Positions 43,446 through 55,600 of a stretch of 64,000 nt of DNA are shown here, piece by piece (the first letter of the stretch is position 1; every line of letters starts with the position of its first letter). The position numbers and the translations under genes are program-made. The stretch is taken from NCBI RefSeq assembly GCF_023721935.1, contig NW_026057577.1, positions 138,818,431-138,882,430 on the forward strand, read 5' to 3'. Origin of the DNA: Panthera uncia (lineage: Eukaryota; Chordata; Mammalia; Carnivora; Felidae). Under the pieces are notes generated by a model. That model made no database searches. It was not told the origin of the DNA and worked only from the letters and a program-made list of their open reading frames with translations.

Positions 43446-44651
43446 GCGTGTTTGGTAGGGAGTTGTTAAAAAAAGAAAAAAAAAAACCAAGGTGAAGCCA
43501 CAGGTAGAGACCAATTCACAGAAGTTTTCGGGCGAACTTTTTTCAAGTTTTGATCTTGGATCATTCCTGGGTTGTGGAATCAATTTAGTGGGTCATGACC
43601 TTTTTTAAATGGAAAACATCAGGGTCTTTTGCATTTAGGAAACTTAAATCCTGTTTCATAAACTTGGGCAGGGAAGCGGGTGCTTGTGTGTGCACTGGTT
43701 CCTTAGGGGACATGTTGTCTTGGCTATAAAGTGACCGCTCTTCTCTAGGGGGTCCCTGTAAAAATGCTTTCTCTCGCCCTTGAAGAGGCCCATCCACCAA
43801 CAAGTCCTACTTCAAGATACACAGCTGACGATCAGCTTGTTTAATGCCCCATTCGATAGCTTGCTGGCTATCCAGCTAGCTATTTATCATATAAATGTAG
43901 CAATCACTATAATCTCCTTGGTAGTTTATATTTTAAAAATACGTTTTGGTCCCTGATTCTGACTGCACTCACAGAGTACCTTTTGGTCACAGATAGCTGA
44001 ACATGGCAACAATAATAGTATTTTTTGGTTTCTTTTCATAATTAACAACTAATCAATCAGTACAGAAAGTTGACACAGGAAATTATTTAGTGTTTTATAG
44101 AGGCACTTGTCTCGCTTCTAAATTAGAGTGCCTTACAATTGAACACATTTCAATAGCCAAAGATCATCAGGTATTTGAAGAAAGGGGCTCCCAGACAAAA
44201 GACAAAGGCTACATACCAACAAATAAAAAAAGCTAAAGAAGAAACAGAGACAATCCTGAAGACAGAATGAAATGTTTAAACTGTAATCAATACCCTTAGG
44301 AAGAGAAGAGAAGACATCGATACAATTTTTTTTTTTTTTTGTAAGAGAGAGAAAAAGACATCTTGCCAATAATTTTAAAAGATACAATTGGGGAAATATA
44401 ACTCAGGAAATGAATTGGAAGACAAAGCTTGAAAATATCCCCAAATCAGATTAACGATTCTGAAAAAAACACACGTGCGTAACGAACTGAACAATTAAAC
44501 AAATGAATGGCAGATGGTGGGAGCCAGGATTCTGCCTGGTGAAGAGGGAGGTTACCCAGGCAAGCAAGGGAAGAAGACTAGAATAATCCATGTGGTACTG
44601 ATTCGGGTTGTAGACATCATTATGAACTAATGTTTAGCTTACCATAGAAAT
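43446..44651. other. Unclassified sequence
   Basis: No recognised repeat apart from A and T runs near 43475 and 44326. No gene. Confidence 0.4.
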
Positions 44652-44662
44652 AAATGGATGCA

Positions 44663-44894
44663 GGGCGCCTGGACGGCTCGGTCAGTAAAGAGTCCGACTC
44701 TCGATTTTGGTGTAGGTCCTAGTCTCCTGGTTCATGGGATCAAGCCTGGCGTTGGGCTCTGCATTGACAGCACGGAGCCTGGTTGGCATTCTTTCTCTCT
44801 CCCTCTCTCTTCTCTCTCTTTCTCTCTCTCTCTGCCCCGCCCCCACATGTACACGAGTATATATGCACACTCTCTCTAAATAAATATTTTTTAA
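44663..44894 (+). mobile_element. CAN SINE, diverged copy
   Basis: Head gggcgcctggacggctcggt, older 'gactctcgattttggtgtag' form, body cagcacggagcctggttggc, (CT)n and TAAATA tail. Duplication aaatggatgca at 44652-44662 and aaatggataca at 44895-44905. Confidence 0.92.
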
Positions 44895-44905
44895 AAATGG
44901 ATACA

Positions 44906-45505
44906 TACAGAAGTGTATACAGATATTTATAGATGTATATACAAGGGTCCGCACAAGCACATGTATTTCCTTGCTCTGTCGGCTGAGAGGGCCACCCGGA
45001 AGCAATGACAACCCCATGGCAGTAAGCTCACGTCACATCTAAATCTGGTTTTCTGCTAGCATTCTCTAATGAAAGAAGTCAGGGCCCTTAGAGGACAGGC
45101 CGGTGCAGGGAATGCACAAGATGAAACTGGAACACCTACTTGGGCCCGCCCTGCCCTCCCCGGAAAGCTCCTTGCTGCCTGTGTGGCACCAGCAGCCTTG
45201 AACTCCAAACCCAATTGTCGGTGGCCTTCTAGCATGACCCCACGGGATGACCACAACAGAGGGAGACTTTTCTCCCTTCTGTTTTTAGGAGACCAACAAG
45301 AAGAACTCAGCTGCTAGGTGATTCCCTCTCGTAATCACGGTGCCGTCTCATAACGCATCCTGACGCGACTGTGCCCCGTGGTAAAATACGACAGGAAAGC
45401 CATGTCCTTTAGGAAAATAGCCGCACCTGCTTTTAACACCCTTCTGGAGCTCTAGCACGGGTTCATTTAGTCAGGACCAGCATACGATGGCAAGTTCTAT
45501 CTGTT
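44906..45505. other. Unclassified, GC-richer sequence
   Basis: No recognised repeat. Overlapping open frames on both strands at 45056-45317 with no known domain. Confidence 0.4.
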
Positions 45506-45520
45506 AATAAGCAAACACTA

Positions 45521-45736
45521 GGCGCGCCTGGGTGGCTCAGTCGGTTGAGGGACCGACTTCGGCTCAGGTCATGATCTTGCACTCCGTGAGTTCGAGCCCC
45601 GCGTCGGCTCGGTGCTGACAGCTCGGAGCCTGGAGCCTATTTTGGATTCTGTGTCTCCCTCTCTCTGCCCCTCCCCCATTCATGCTCTGTCTCTCTCTGT
45701 CTCAAAAATAAATAAACGTTAAAAAAAAAAATTTTA
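45521..45736 (+). mobile_element. CAN SINE (felid SINEC type)
   Basis: Near-consensus copy beginning ggcgcgcctgggtggctcag. Duplication aataagcaaacacta at 45506-45520 and aatacgcacacacta at 45737-45751. Confidence 0.96.
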
Positions 45737-45751
45737 AATACGCACACACTA

Positions 45752-46714
45752 GAAGTGCCTTGGAGGCATATGAGCGGTCTTTTAATAACGTAGGTTAGAT
45801 TCAAGACAGCCGATCCGTCCCGAACGAGAACATGTCCAAGGGTCTGATCACTTGAAAGAAACTTTGACAATAAAAGGATTAGATTGGGCTTGAACCCTCG
45901 GGATTTTTAAAATAGGAAAGAGCACAGCTGCATTGAAATCATCAGAGAGTGCACATTATCCAGCGGCTCTTTTTATAACTGTTTGCACTACAGGTGCAAT
46001 AAGAGAATGTTAATTTTATCTACTGGGGCATTTCCATTTTGTGTATGTGTGTGTCATGTGACTCCTAAAAGCCTAGCTCGAAAGCCTCAGCGGAGAATTT
46101 TTCGGTTTAGGTTAAACTGGAGCAAAATACTTTCGTTCTAGTTCGTTGTGGGGGAGGGGGGCTCTGCTACGTAAAGCCGGAAATTTTCTCGTTAATATTT
46201 CCAAGCTCTTTAGTGCTTCCATTTTCAACTGGATTAAAAATAAGAGACACCATCATAGCCCCAACAACGTATTCTTATCAGGGTCAGAGTAATAAGCGAC
46301 CGGCGTGGCTCCACTGGGATTACTGTATTATGTTCTTAGGAAAACTACCAACCAACACGAACCAGGTGACGTCCAAGTTCGCCGTTAAAAGTAGTATATA
46401 GCTGTATTGTGCTGAGGTCAGACCAATCTGGATAAGAAAGAAAAATGCTCCAAAAAAAATAAAAGAAAGCATGAAAAGGAAGACAATATTCCCCTTGTTG
46501 GCTGGTTCCTTAAACTGGGGCCCATCCAATACGCACACCCCACTGCTTCCTGCTGGCATATTCCGAGGGTGGGAATCAATCCGCTCTTTGTAGAAATTAA
46601 GAAATCGTGCAGGCATTAAAAAGGGAAACACTGAATAGATCTAATGTAGTTGGAGACAAAGGAATGAAGTGATTTGGAGGGAAAGGGCAAGAGGAAGGCT
46701 CGTCAGGATCTGGG
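45752..46714. other. Unclassified sequence
   Basis: No recognised repeat. A minus frame of 103 codons at 46320-46631 has a hydrophobic middle but no known domain, start context or splice sites to support it. Confidence 0.4.
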
Positions 46715-46810
46715 GTGACCCGTCTCCCATTGGAGGAAGTCAGAGACGAGGTCACTTGAACTGGGGCCTTGAAGTCACACAGGAATCCACCCAGGAGCTC
46801 AGAAGTGACT
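46715..46810 (-). mobile_element. L2 fragment, tentative
   Basis: ggtcacttgaactggggcct, tgaagtcacacaggaatcca and cccaggagctcagaagtg resemble the L2 complement 'gtgacacttgagctgggccttgaagga'. Short. Confidence 0.42.
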
Positions 46811-47590
46811 TATGTTTCTAACGCCCTTAATGTTTTATGGCACCAAGCGAATGCAGAGAGCTGATTTCACTTGGGACTGGATTAAAGGGGACTATATACA
46901 TCAATGCTAAGGTCATATCTCTCTTAGGCCAGAGGTACAACATTGTTTTAATGACTTAACCTTGAGCCACTTTTGACCGGTAAAGGTTTCACTCCATATC
47001 AGAGAATAAAGCTGAGAGGATTTTTTATTTTTTATTTTTAAGCAAAGGGCCAAAGCATCATTTCGTTAAAGCAATAAACCTCAAATCATGCCATGCAGTA
47101 AGTAGGTCACCACTGAAAACTGATATCAGATGTAGTCTAGGATTTCAGTTTAGCGAGATTATCTTTTTGTAATTGCTGTTAAAAAAAAACACCTATTTTT
47201 ACTAAACGTTTGGGGGAATGTTTAAGTGTTTCTAAAGCTATGTTACAGGCGGAAAAGTCTTCTTCCTGTATCAAATATTTATAAAAACCCATCAGTTCAC
47301 CTTCCTGCTTTAGTAAAACTGTATGCTAAATCGAATTTTATTGACTTTCAAGTTTGTGGGCCACTGCTAATATGGGTTTTCATCAGGCACTCATCTTGTC
47401 TTTCCTAGTCCAACTATACCACTGAGTAAGCAAACAATACGTGAAGAGAAACCTCTCTTTATAGAATTCCAGCTAAAGAAGAAGTGATAGGATTAGCATA
47501 GATCCATTTCATCCCCCTGTGCACGCCCCAATCTACCCATTGAGTGTAAACAGCTGCAGATATCCCCAAAAAAGGGACAAGCAGATAGAT

Positions 47591-47624
47591 ATATCTAGTG
47601 AAATATCTATATTTCACTAGATAT
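47591..47624. repeat. 34-bp near-perfect palindrome
   Basis: Two 16-bp arms (atatctagtgaaatat and its complement atatttcactagatat) around a 2-nt centre, ct. It can form a hairpin or cruciform. No neighbouring gene or terminal structure explains it. Confidence 0.95.
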
Positions 47625-48397
47625 TTCTAGGGAATATAAGGAATAGAGGGAAATGTTATATGGCACGGTGGAGCCACAATCAGCAAAATCCATCTATGGA
47701 AAACTCGATGGGATCAACAACCCAGTTTCTTCCTCAAATAAATTATAAGGAATAAAAAGAGAGAATGATGGAGAGGGAAGGTAGCACAGATTAAGGGACA
47801 GTTAAGAGACTGTACCCATTACAAGGTATGTGCTCATTTGCACCCCAATTCCAAAACATCAACGAAAAATAACATGACATATATGAAACTATTGATAATT
47901 GACCAGATATTTCATTACAATTAAGCGACCATTGGCATCTCCTTTAGAGGTAATAATAGTATTTTGGTTACAGGAGAGGGAGAGAGTCCTTATCTTTTTG
48001 AGATACAGACGAAAACATTTACACATTTTTTACAAGTCAACTCTTATTTGACAAACCCAGTTATTTTCCAGGATTGCTTTCTTCAGGAATTTTCTCTATT
48101 CCTATCCACCTTCTGTCCCACCTCTGAGGATCGTCTTCATTCATTTCATAGCTTGCACACGTCTCTATCTTTACACCTACATATTGCATAACAATCTCTT
48201 CGTGTAAGTGTCTCTACTTACGAGAGTAGAGCATCATAATAGACTAGACTAAGCACCATAATAAATCACGCTGTAATTGACTTGGTATCCCCGGTGCCTG
48301 GCACGTGGTGACTCATTCAATGAATGTAGAAATTATTTATTAAATCCAGTATTTTATTTTCAGTGATCCATGTGTACAACAGCCATGGAGTCTTTCT

Positions 48398-48436
48398 TTT
48401 CCTTTCCTTTCCTTTCCTTTCCTTTCCTTTCCTTTC
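48398..48436. repeat. (CCTTT)n microsatellite
   Basis: Seven or eight CCTTT units, about 39 bases. Confidence 0.94.
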
Positions 48437-48720
48437 CAGTTTTATAATTTGTAATTGATAAGTTTAATTGTAATACACTTAAAGAGTACAAAGTGATGAT
48501 TCGGTATAGCTGTCAAGTTTTGAACTCTTCAATGCAAATACGAAATGGTTTCTGGCTCACAGGCCACAGGACTACCACACCAGCCTATACTATCACTGCG
48601 TAGCCATGTCTTCCTCCAAAGAGACAACAAATAATGGTAATAATGGTTAACTCTCACAGCCCAATTCCTCCACACCAGGCTCTGTTTTAAACATTTTTAC
48701 ATGTTTTCAACCATATTTTC

Positions 48721-48939
48721 TTTTTTTTTTTCAATATATGAAATTTATTGTCAAATTGGTTTCCATACTACACCCATTGCTCATCCCAAAAGGGGCCCTC
48801 CTCAATACCCATCACCCACCCTCCCCTCCCTCCCACCACCCATCAATCCTCAGTTTGTTCTCAGTTTTTAGGAGTCTCTTATGCTTTGGCTCTCTCCCAC
48901 TCTAACCTCTTTTTTTTTTTCCTTCCCCTCCCCCATGGT
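48721..48939 (-). mobile_element. 5'-truncated felid L1 3' end, young
   Basis: Starts with a T run (poly-A complement), then caatatatgaaatttattgt, caaattggtttccatactac, ttctcagtttttaggagtct, ctttggctctctcccactct and a T/C-rich end, a form common in felid L1 3' ends. Perfect 13-bp target duplication caaccatattttc at 48708-48720 and 48940-48952. About 219 bp, so heavily 5'-truncated. Confidence 0.9.
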
Positions 48940-48997
48940 CAACCATATTTTCATAACAACCAGTGACGTAAGACCTACTGCGATCATCCTCGCTTTT

Positions 48998-49184
48998 CTT
49001 TTTTTATTTCTTTTGAGAAATACAGGAAGCACAAGTGGGAGTGGGGCAGAGAGAGAGGGGGACAGAGGATCCAAAGCAGGCCCTGCACTGACAGAGTCCT
49101 ATGCAGGGCTTGAAGTCACAAACCGTGAGATGGTGACCTGAACTGAAGTCAGACGCTTAACCAACTGAGCCACTCAGGCGCCCC
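48998..49184 (-). mobile_element. CAN SINE, older copy inside MIR
   Basis: Minus copy with head complement ccaactgagccactcaggcg and cccc. Duplication tcatcctcgctttt at 48984-48997 and tcatcttcgtttt at 49185-49197, imperfect. Confidence 0.92.
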
Positions 49185-49310
49185 TCATCTTCGTTTTATA
49201 GGCAAGAACCCTGAAGCACAGAGATGTGGGCAGGTTCCCAAGGTCTCATCTTGAAAGGGGCAGACTGGGGTTCATTCCCAGGACATCTGACTCCAAAACA
49301 TCCTTGCTTG

Positions 49311-50214
49311 ACCATGGTCAGCAGCATCCCTAAGATGACCAGATCCCTGCTAACCTAGTACCAGGGACTTCACAGAAAATAGTAACTGTGAGCATGGCAG
49401 TTCCAAGAACCTAACTGATAAATTATCACTCTAACACAGCCAAATAACACACAGAAACAAATGCAAATTTAGGAACATAAATAATCGATATACCATATCA
49501 GAATAATTTAGGACTTCCTTCAGGTGTTTAGTTGAGTCAATCAAGTTGCTTCACACTTGAGTCTGGATATTTGCCCAGCTGGTTAAAGAGTGTCTTTTCT
49601 AAGGATGAGATCAGAAGTGGCAGTGACCCCCATTCGCAAGGCATCCATCATCTACTAACAAAAACAGTTTCCTGATTTAGCTCTTTCCTTTCCACCTCTT
49701 GCCCCCAGATGGGTATGCCTTCTGGTTTGGAATAATATCACAGTGAATCAAGGTTACAAAAACACTGAACATTCCTCCCTTATTTGAGGAATTTGAGGTT
49801 GGTCAAAATCATTGTTGAACAAAATATCCGAGATAGAGTTGGATAGAATTTACTTGACCCTTTCATTTTTTTTTTTTTTTCCCAAGGAAGAAACAGTCTA
49901 ACTGACTCCAAGATTCTAGGCTCTGCCATTACTCAAGCCACAAATACTCCAGTTATCCAATGAGTCAGCGGCCTTCAACCACACTTTAAATAAAGGCCTT
50001 CTATCATGATATTTTTCACATGTGTTTTACTCCCAGTGGTGTATCCTATAAATACTAAGCTGTTGAGATTTCTTTTTTTGCAGAGATATGCCCCAACCAT
50101 AATTTTAAGAGGACTATTGCCTGTTTTTCACTAAGGCTCAAGCAATAAATGTTCTAGTTCATTCCACTAACTGATAACTTGAATACAGACATGCTAGCAA
50201 CATTCTTTTTCTTT
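49311..50214. other. Unclassified sequence
   Basis: No recognised repeat beyond a T run near 49868-49880. No gene. Confidence 0.4.
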
Positions 50215-50470
50215 CTATTTTCTTCCTTTCCATTTATTTACTGTGATAAAATATACACATGTAAAATGTACCATTTTGGCCATTTTTAAATGGACGGTTC
50301 AATGGCATTAAGTATCTTCCCACTGTGGTGCGACCATCCACATCCAATATTTTTTTCATCTTCCCAAACTGAAACTCTATACCCATTAAACGCCAACTCC
50401 CCATCCCCCTCCTTAATTTCTAGCACTCACCATTCTACTTTCTGTCTCTATAATTTGCCCTTTGCTTTTT
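50215..50470 (-). mobile_element. L1 3' end, antisense
   Basis: Complement of an L1 3' UTR: ctgtgataaaatatacacat, gtaaaatgtaccattttggc, ggttcaatggcattaagtat, ttcccaaactgaaactctat, acccattaaacgccaactcc and attctactttctgtctctat. Same L1 region as at 23815-24225 but without a SINE. Confidence 0.84.
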
Positions 50471-51476
50471 CAATAGTTTTGGTAAATATGGTAATCATTA
50501 CAAGGGCAATGGGTTACCAAAGCAAGGAAGGCCTATACCTTTTTATACTTAATTTTCAAGTTTTCAACTTTTGAGTGTTACATTTGTGAGTGATGACCGG
50601 TATTGATTCTCTGTTTCAGTGCACTTGTTCTCCAGACTGCCTTAGGTACATTTTTGTGGTTCTTGATAAAAATCAAACATTGGACAGAAAAAGCAAAGAG
50701 GTTCTACTTCAGAATACAAGAGTGCTAGAGAAAGAAGTTGTACCATGGGTGTACTGGTGGTTTTTAAGTATATGTATTTTCATAGCATCTCTCTTCATAA
50801 ATAGTTAAGCATGGATGATCAAGAATGTTCTAAGTTTGAGGCAGTTGATTGATTTCCCATAAAAAGCTTTTACCCCCTTATTTATCAAGTTCTTAAATAA
50901 ATAACTTCTCCCCTTTCTCAGATGTCTCTGAGCTGACACATCAGAAAACAGGCAAAATGGTGACCCTCTGAAGGAAATAGGGAGAATTAAATAAGTCAAG
51001 AATGGACAACCAGTAAAGCAACTTTTCAGCACCCAAGGGCAAATGGTGAGGCAGAAAAAGACTACTTATTGTTCTGCTGTAAAAGCCAAGTGGGCATAAT
51101 GGGACGTACAGCACGATGAGGTCAGTGTCTGATTCTCGAAAGGCAGAGGTGCGGGTCCAGAAGCTGCAGGAGGCAGGTGCAGAGCTAGTGGAGTCCGAAA
51201 CACGTGACTTAGAGCCTGACAATTGAATTCCATCAGCAAGAGTCATTTTTTGTTCTCATACCAATAGGGAAAAGTAGAGTTTGGATAGTACAGTCGATCC
51301 CTATCCCCTACCCCTCAAATCTCTAATAAAGACATTTAAAACGGGAGGAGGGTGGTCGTTAGTGTGAAATGGGGGTGTGGATGTTCAGTGAGTTCTCAAA
51401 ATAAATAAATACCTTTGTTATCATCAGAGTCTGGTTTTTGAAAACTTCTCTCATCCCTAAATCTCACTGGGTGATA
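50471..51476. other. Unclassified, possibly unique sequence
   Basis: No recognised repeat. Small open frames occur (50590-50808; a 36-codon frame from ATG at 51116) but none has a known domain. Confidence 0.4.
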
Positions 51477-51489
51477 CACACTAAGATCT

Positions 51490-51714
51490 TTTTTATTTTA
51501 ATTTTTTTTTTTAATGTTTATTTTTGAGAGACACAGAGACAGAGCTTGAGCGGGGGAGGGGCAGAGAGAGAGGGAGACACCGAATGGGAAACAGGCTCCG
51601 GGCTCTGAGCTGTCAGCACAGAGCCCGACGAGGGGCTCGAACCCACGCACCGTGAGATCATCATAACCTGAGCCGAAGTGGGACGCCCAACCAACTGAGC
51701 CACCCAGGCGCCCC
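51490..51714 (-). mobile_element. CAN SINE (felid SINEC type)
   Basis: Near-consensus minus copy ending gccacccaggcgcccc. Perfect 13-bp duplication cacactaagatct at 51477-51489 and 51715-51727. Confidence 0.97.
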
Positions 51715-51765
51715 CACACTAAGATCTCTAAACATCCTTTCTATGCATTTTATTTTATTAAATAT

Positions 51766-51766
51766 A

Positions 51767-51799
<33 letters not shown>

Positions 51800-51800
51800 G
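51766..51800. repeat. (TG)n(TA)n microsatellite
   Basis: TG dinucleotides running into TA dinucleotides, about 35 bases. Confidence 0.93.
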
Positions 51801-54480
51801 TAAAATACATGAATGTAATTTATACATGGTGTGTGGGGGTGTGAGTATAGAGAAGGTTTTAGAAGTGGATTAACAAACGAACCAATGCTTTGGGGATATT
51901 ATACTCTTGATAGGCAAAAATGAGAAAGAGAAGTCTCCTTAAGATAAAAGGCCAAACATTGATCATTCAGTGGTCTCACAACCCTTTAATAAGGGGAAAA
52001 GATGTCCTAAGAATATTGCCGGGGGGTAATTACAAGGAACTTTCTATAAGAACAGTCTCTGCTCACCATTATCTACCCACTAATTATCCTCCCGGGCAGT
52101 GGGGTTTTGCCCAGAGGCCCCTCCATCTAGACCCCCATTCGCTCTCCTCGGAGGAAAGCATTCATCGTTTCCTTCCAGCCCAGGCCTAAACTATCTTGAA
52201 TTGTGTTGCGAGGGGCTCCCGACAAGTCCAGAAACCATCACGTGTGTCATGTGACTTTATCCCTCGAACACAGAGGGCAGCACAGTGTAAGAGCACAGAA
52301 AGCCTTTACAGAGCCTTCAAACTCCTTTCCAGGGACAACCCTCAAAAAAAAGCCATTCATCTTGAAAGGTGATCAAAACCCAAAAACGGTTTTATAAGAA
52401 ATCTATCCTCCAGGAGCACCAAACGCTTGCTGAACTAAAACAGAATCTTGGGGGAAAACCCAGCCACCCACCTAAAAGCGTAAAAGGACGTGATGAGAGG
52501 TGAGCAAAGCCCAGAGCCCTTAATCTTTTTAGACACAACAACCGTGAGGCTCACTTCAAACGTGGCCGTTTTTTCTTCCAGGGACCGGACAAAGCCAAAC
52601 CTGTCTGCCTTCTGGAAGCGTTGCCCCCTTCCTTATCCTAACATCTAAACCTGAACTCGGAGAGAACACAACATCTCCAATCCCAAATTTGTTTCTCAGT
52701 TAGATCCAGGTCTCCCTCCAGCTGAGAAGGTCATCATATCCCGATTTAGAACCTATTCTTTCTCAAGCTGCCTGTAAACATCACAACAGACGCAAACCCG
52801 CGGCGCAGGTAGTGAGAACATCGCTGCCAAAAATATCACCAGCAGCCCGCGGGCAAACTTCCTTTCCCTGACTTCCTTCTGCGTGTCAAGGTCATGTGCC
52901 CGGCTGCCTCCCACCCCACCCAGCACACTGCCGCCTTTTATGGAGTACTGTCCCTCTCGCTCTCCTGCCCAGACTGCTCTGTGTGCCGCTGAGGCTGTGA
53001 GCCAGTGACCTGGGCCGACACCAAGCCCTTGTGGTTCAGAGACGACTGTCCATTAGGAGGAGAGAAGAGGTCGCCTGTAATGGAATTCTGCTGGCTGAAG
53101 TGTCTCGCTCAGCAAGATGCAGCCAGGATCCGATTCACCACGCAGAGATCAATTGTTACAATAGCTTATTGGAGAACAGAACGTTAACAGCTTTGGGAGG
53201 AGGAGAAAATGCGTCCTTTCCCCTGCCCCTGCCCCCCCCCCAACTTATCTGACATAGAATGTTCTGGCTTCTGGATGGAGAGGATGGGGTACAGCCCCGG
53301 AATTGCCCCCCCCCCACGCCCTGGATGTCCACGAAGCCCCCACCCACCCACCCCCTTCCCGCCTGGGCTGCAAGCCAGAAGGGGATTTATAAGCAACAAA
53401 AAACAGATTGTTGCTTTACCTTAGATATCAGATTTTAAGATTTTCCCACCGACTTGAAGCTCTTCAATAGAGAAGTGAAATGTTACCGACTTTCAAAACA
53501 CCTCTCTTCCTATGTATCTCAGGAAATGAGTAAAGCCAAAGACAGATGGGTCTTTGCATATTTTTAAATATTATTTCTGTCTTGATTGTAAATTCTTGAT
53601 GGATAGAGACTAAAACTAATCAATCTGCATGGTCCCCAGGGACCTGGTAGCATCCTCTGTACGCATTAGGTTCTGAGTTAATCTTTCTTTCGTTCTTGTT
53701 TTTTAAAAGCACATCCTTTTCTTTCCCATTTTGTTCTCACTTCCTCTTCCTTCAACTGCGTATCTCCCTCCTGTCTCTGCTTTCTTCCTTTCTTCCTCTT
53801 TGTTCACGTCAACCCGTCTCTTCCCGATTCCTGCCAATTTTTATTTCACAAGGTGCCTGCCTTCTAGAATTAACTCGGGCTTTCAGAATGTAGATCTTGC
53901 CAGTCATGACAGGACCAGCAGGTGCATACTGAAGAAACTTATAAAGAAATGAAACTAAGATTCATTCAGGTAAGCTGGGTCTGGTCCTGGAAATCAATAC
54001 TGGCGAGTGAGAAGGGAAAAATGAAAGAGAAATGGAGGAGAGACACCTGATCACTTCCCCTCAATCCTTTTCTTCTTGACTAATGGGAAGAAGAAGGGAC
54101 TGGCTTGTTGAAATAACTGACAAATCATACCCAGCTGCAGGAAATGAGCGAGGACGTAATAAAAAAGTCCCTAAAAGAACAACAACAGAAAAAAAAAAAA
54201 TAGTCCTATGCCAAACAAAAGTGACCAGCTCTCCAGGAAAAACTCATTCATAAATCGGAAGGAGAACGGTGTTCATCTACTTAACAGAAAAGAAAGAACC
54301 TTCTGGGGGTAACCGGCACTACAAAGGCTGCAGCACTGCCGTTGGCCCAAAGACCAGGGAGGGGACCTCTGTGAGATGCCACGGTGGAGAATAAGCCCAC
54401 TTCTGCCCCTATCCAGGTGCCTTCTGCACACAGCTGGCTGTCAGAAGAGATATCATAATATTCGATAATAAGAAACACAA
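51801..54480. other. Repeat-poor sequence, no gene seen
   Basis: About 2.7 kb without a recognised interspersed repeat. 52700-53400 is GC-richer with C runs at 53232-53241 and near 53306-53314. Open frames there on both strands are stop-poor because of composition. Best stretch to test for conservation or a missed exon. Confidence 0.42.
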
Positions 54481-54494
54481 GTGGCGGGGGGGGG

Positions 54495-54594
54495 NNNNNN
54501 NNNNNNNNNNNNNNNNNNNNNNNNNNNNNNNNNNNNNNNNNNNNNNNNNNNNNNNNNNNNNNNNNNNNNNNNNNNNNNNNNNNNNNNNNNNNNN
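54495..54594. other. Assembly gap of 100 N at the head of a SINE
   Basis: Exactly 100 N, with about nine G on each side. The G run to the right joins directly to the SINE head (gcggtgcctgggtggctc), so the gap lies in an expanded 5' G run of the SINE. Confidence 0.98.
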
Positions 54595-54819
54595 GGGGGG
54601 GGGCGGTGCCTGGGTGGCTCAAGTCGGTTAACCGGCTGATTCCTGGTTTCGGCTGAGGTCATGATCTCACGGTTTGTGAGTTTGAGCCCCGTGTCCAGCT
54701 CTTTGCTGACAGCGTGGAGCTTGCTTGGGATTTTCCCTCTCCAACGCCCCCTCCCCGCCCCTCCCCTGCTCTCTCTCTCTCTCTCTCAATAAATAAATAA
54801 ACCTAAAAAAAAAAAAAAA
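54595..54819 (+). mobile_element. CAN SINE with expanded 5' G run
   Basis: Head gcggtgcctgggtggctcaa after at least nine G, older 'gattcctggtttcggctgag' form, body agcgtggagcttgcttggga, CT-rich zone, AAAT tail and poly-A to about 54820. The target duplication cannot be fixed because the left edge is in the gap. Confidence 0.92.
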
Positions 54820-54820
54820 A

Positions 54821-55568
54821 GCAAGGGTTTCACCAAGGCAACTGCTCTGTATGCTGTTCAAGGAAGAGCATCTATTTCCCTTTCCTTCAGTTATCTCATT
54901 GTGTCCCATTTAATTTCCTCATCACGTCTTCACACCCTGGGCAATCGCATGTGTGGGCGACATCAAGGTGTCACAGTGTTAAGGGTTCCTTCTTCCCATC
55001 TGCCCATGGGTATCAGCACCACACCTGCATTCATCATAAACCACGACAGAACGCCAGTCCATGCAGACGCTGACGCGCAAAATTCCTTCCAGGAGGTTCG
55101 GTTTTGCCTCCCAAGGTGACTCCCTCCCAAGAGCCACTGTGGTTCAACTGCAGTATGATCACTACCTCCGACCACATTTAAAACCAGGCCCGGGAGGAGG
55201 TAACGAGGTTGAGGTTACGGGGAGAGATGAGAAAAGGAAGAAGGAAGGCAAAGAAAGATCATATATCTCCCTGTCTTCTTGTTTCAAAAATATACATATA
55301 TAAAACTAATGAGAAAAAATATATATATATATAACAAATGAGAATATAAATAACATGAGGTCCTATTTTGAAATTCATGAATACAAAATTTGGGAGAGTT
55401 CAATAAAAACAAAAATTTGGTAACCATATGGTGCTATCCCTCACCGTTTTGTTTTTTCACTTGTTTTATAATTTATTCCTCTGTCGTGTCCAAAATGCCT
55501 TGGACCATGGGCCCCATGCCTGGCCTCAAGTCTTGTTCTTCCAGGCAAAACATGAAATTAATGGCTGT

Positions 55569-55600
<32 letters not shown>

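Larger units (their letters stand above)
46811..48639. other. Repeat-poor sequence, no gene seen
   Basis: About 1.8 kb, AT-rich, with a 34-bp palindrome at 47591-47624 and a (CCTTT)n run at 48398-48436. No interspersed repeat or gene recognised. Confidence 0.42.
48640..49310 (-). mobile_element. MIR SINE relic, split by an L1 and a CAN SINE
   Basis: Three pieces in MIR complement order: aactctcacagcccaattcc and ccaggctctgttttaaacat before 48720; ataacaaccagtgacgtaag between the insertions; ttcgttttataggcaagaac, cctgaagcacagagatgtgg and gacatctgactccaaaacat after 49197. Ancient element hosting two younger insertions. Confidence 0.78.

Noticed and set aside
50590..51230. Exon-like pieces, including a 36-codon ATG frame at 51116
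   Set aside because: The translated text has plausible composition but no known match, an in-frame stop shortly upstream, and no convincing flanking splice pair.
53005..53424. Possible exon in GC-rich sequence
   Set aside because: Open frames occur on both strands at once, with C runs inside. No consistent splice sites or known protein similarity were recognised.
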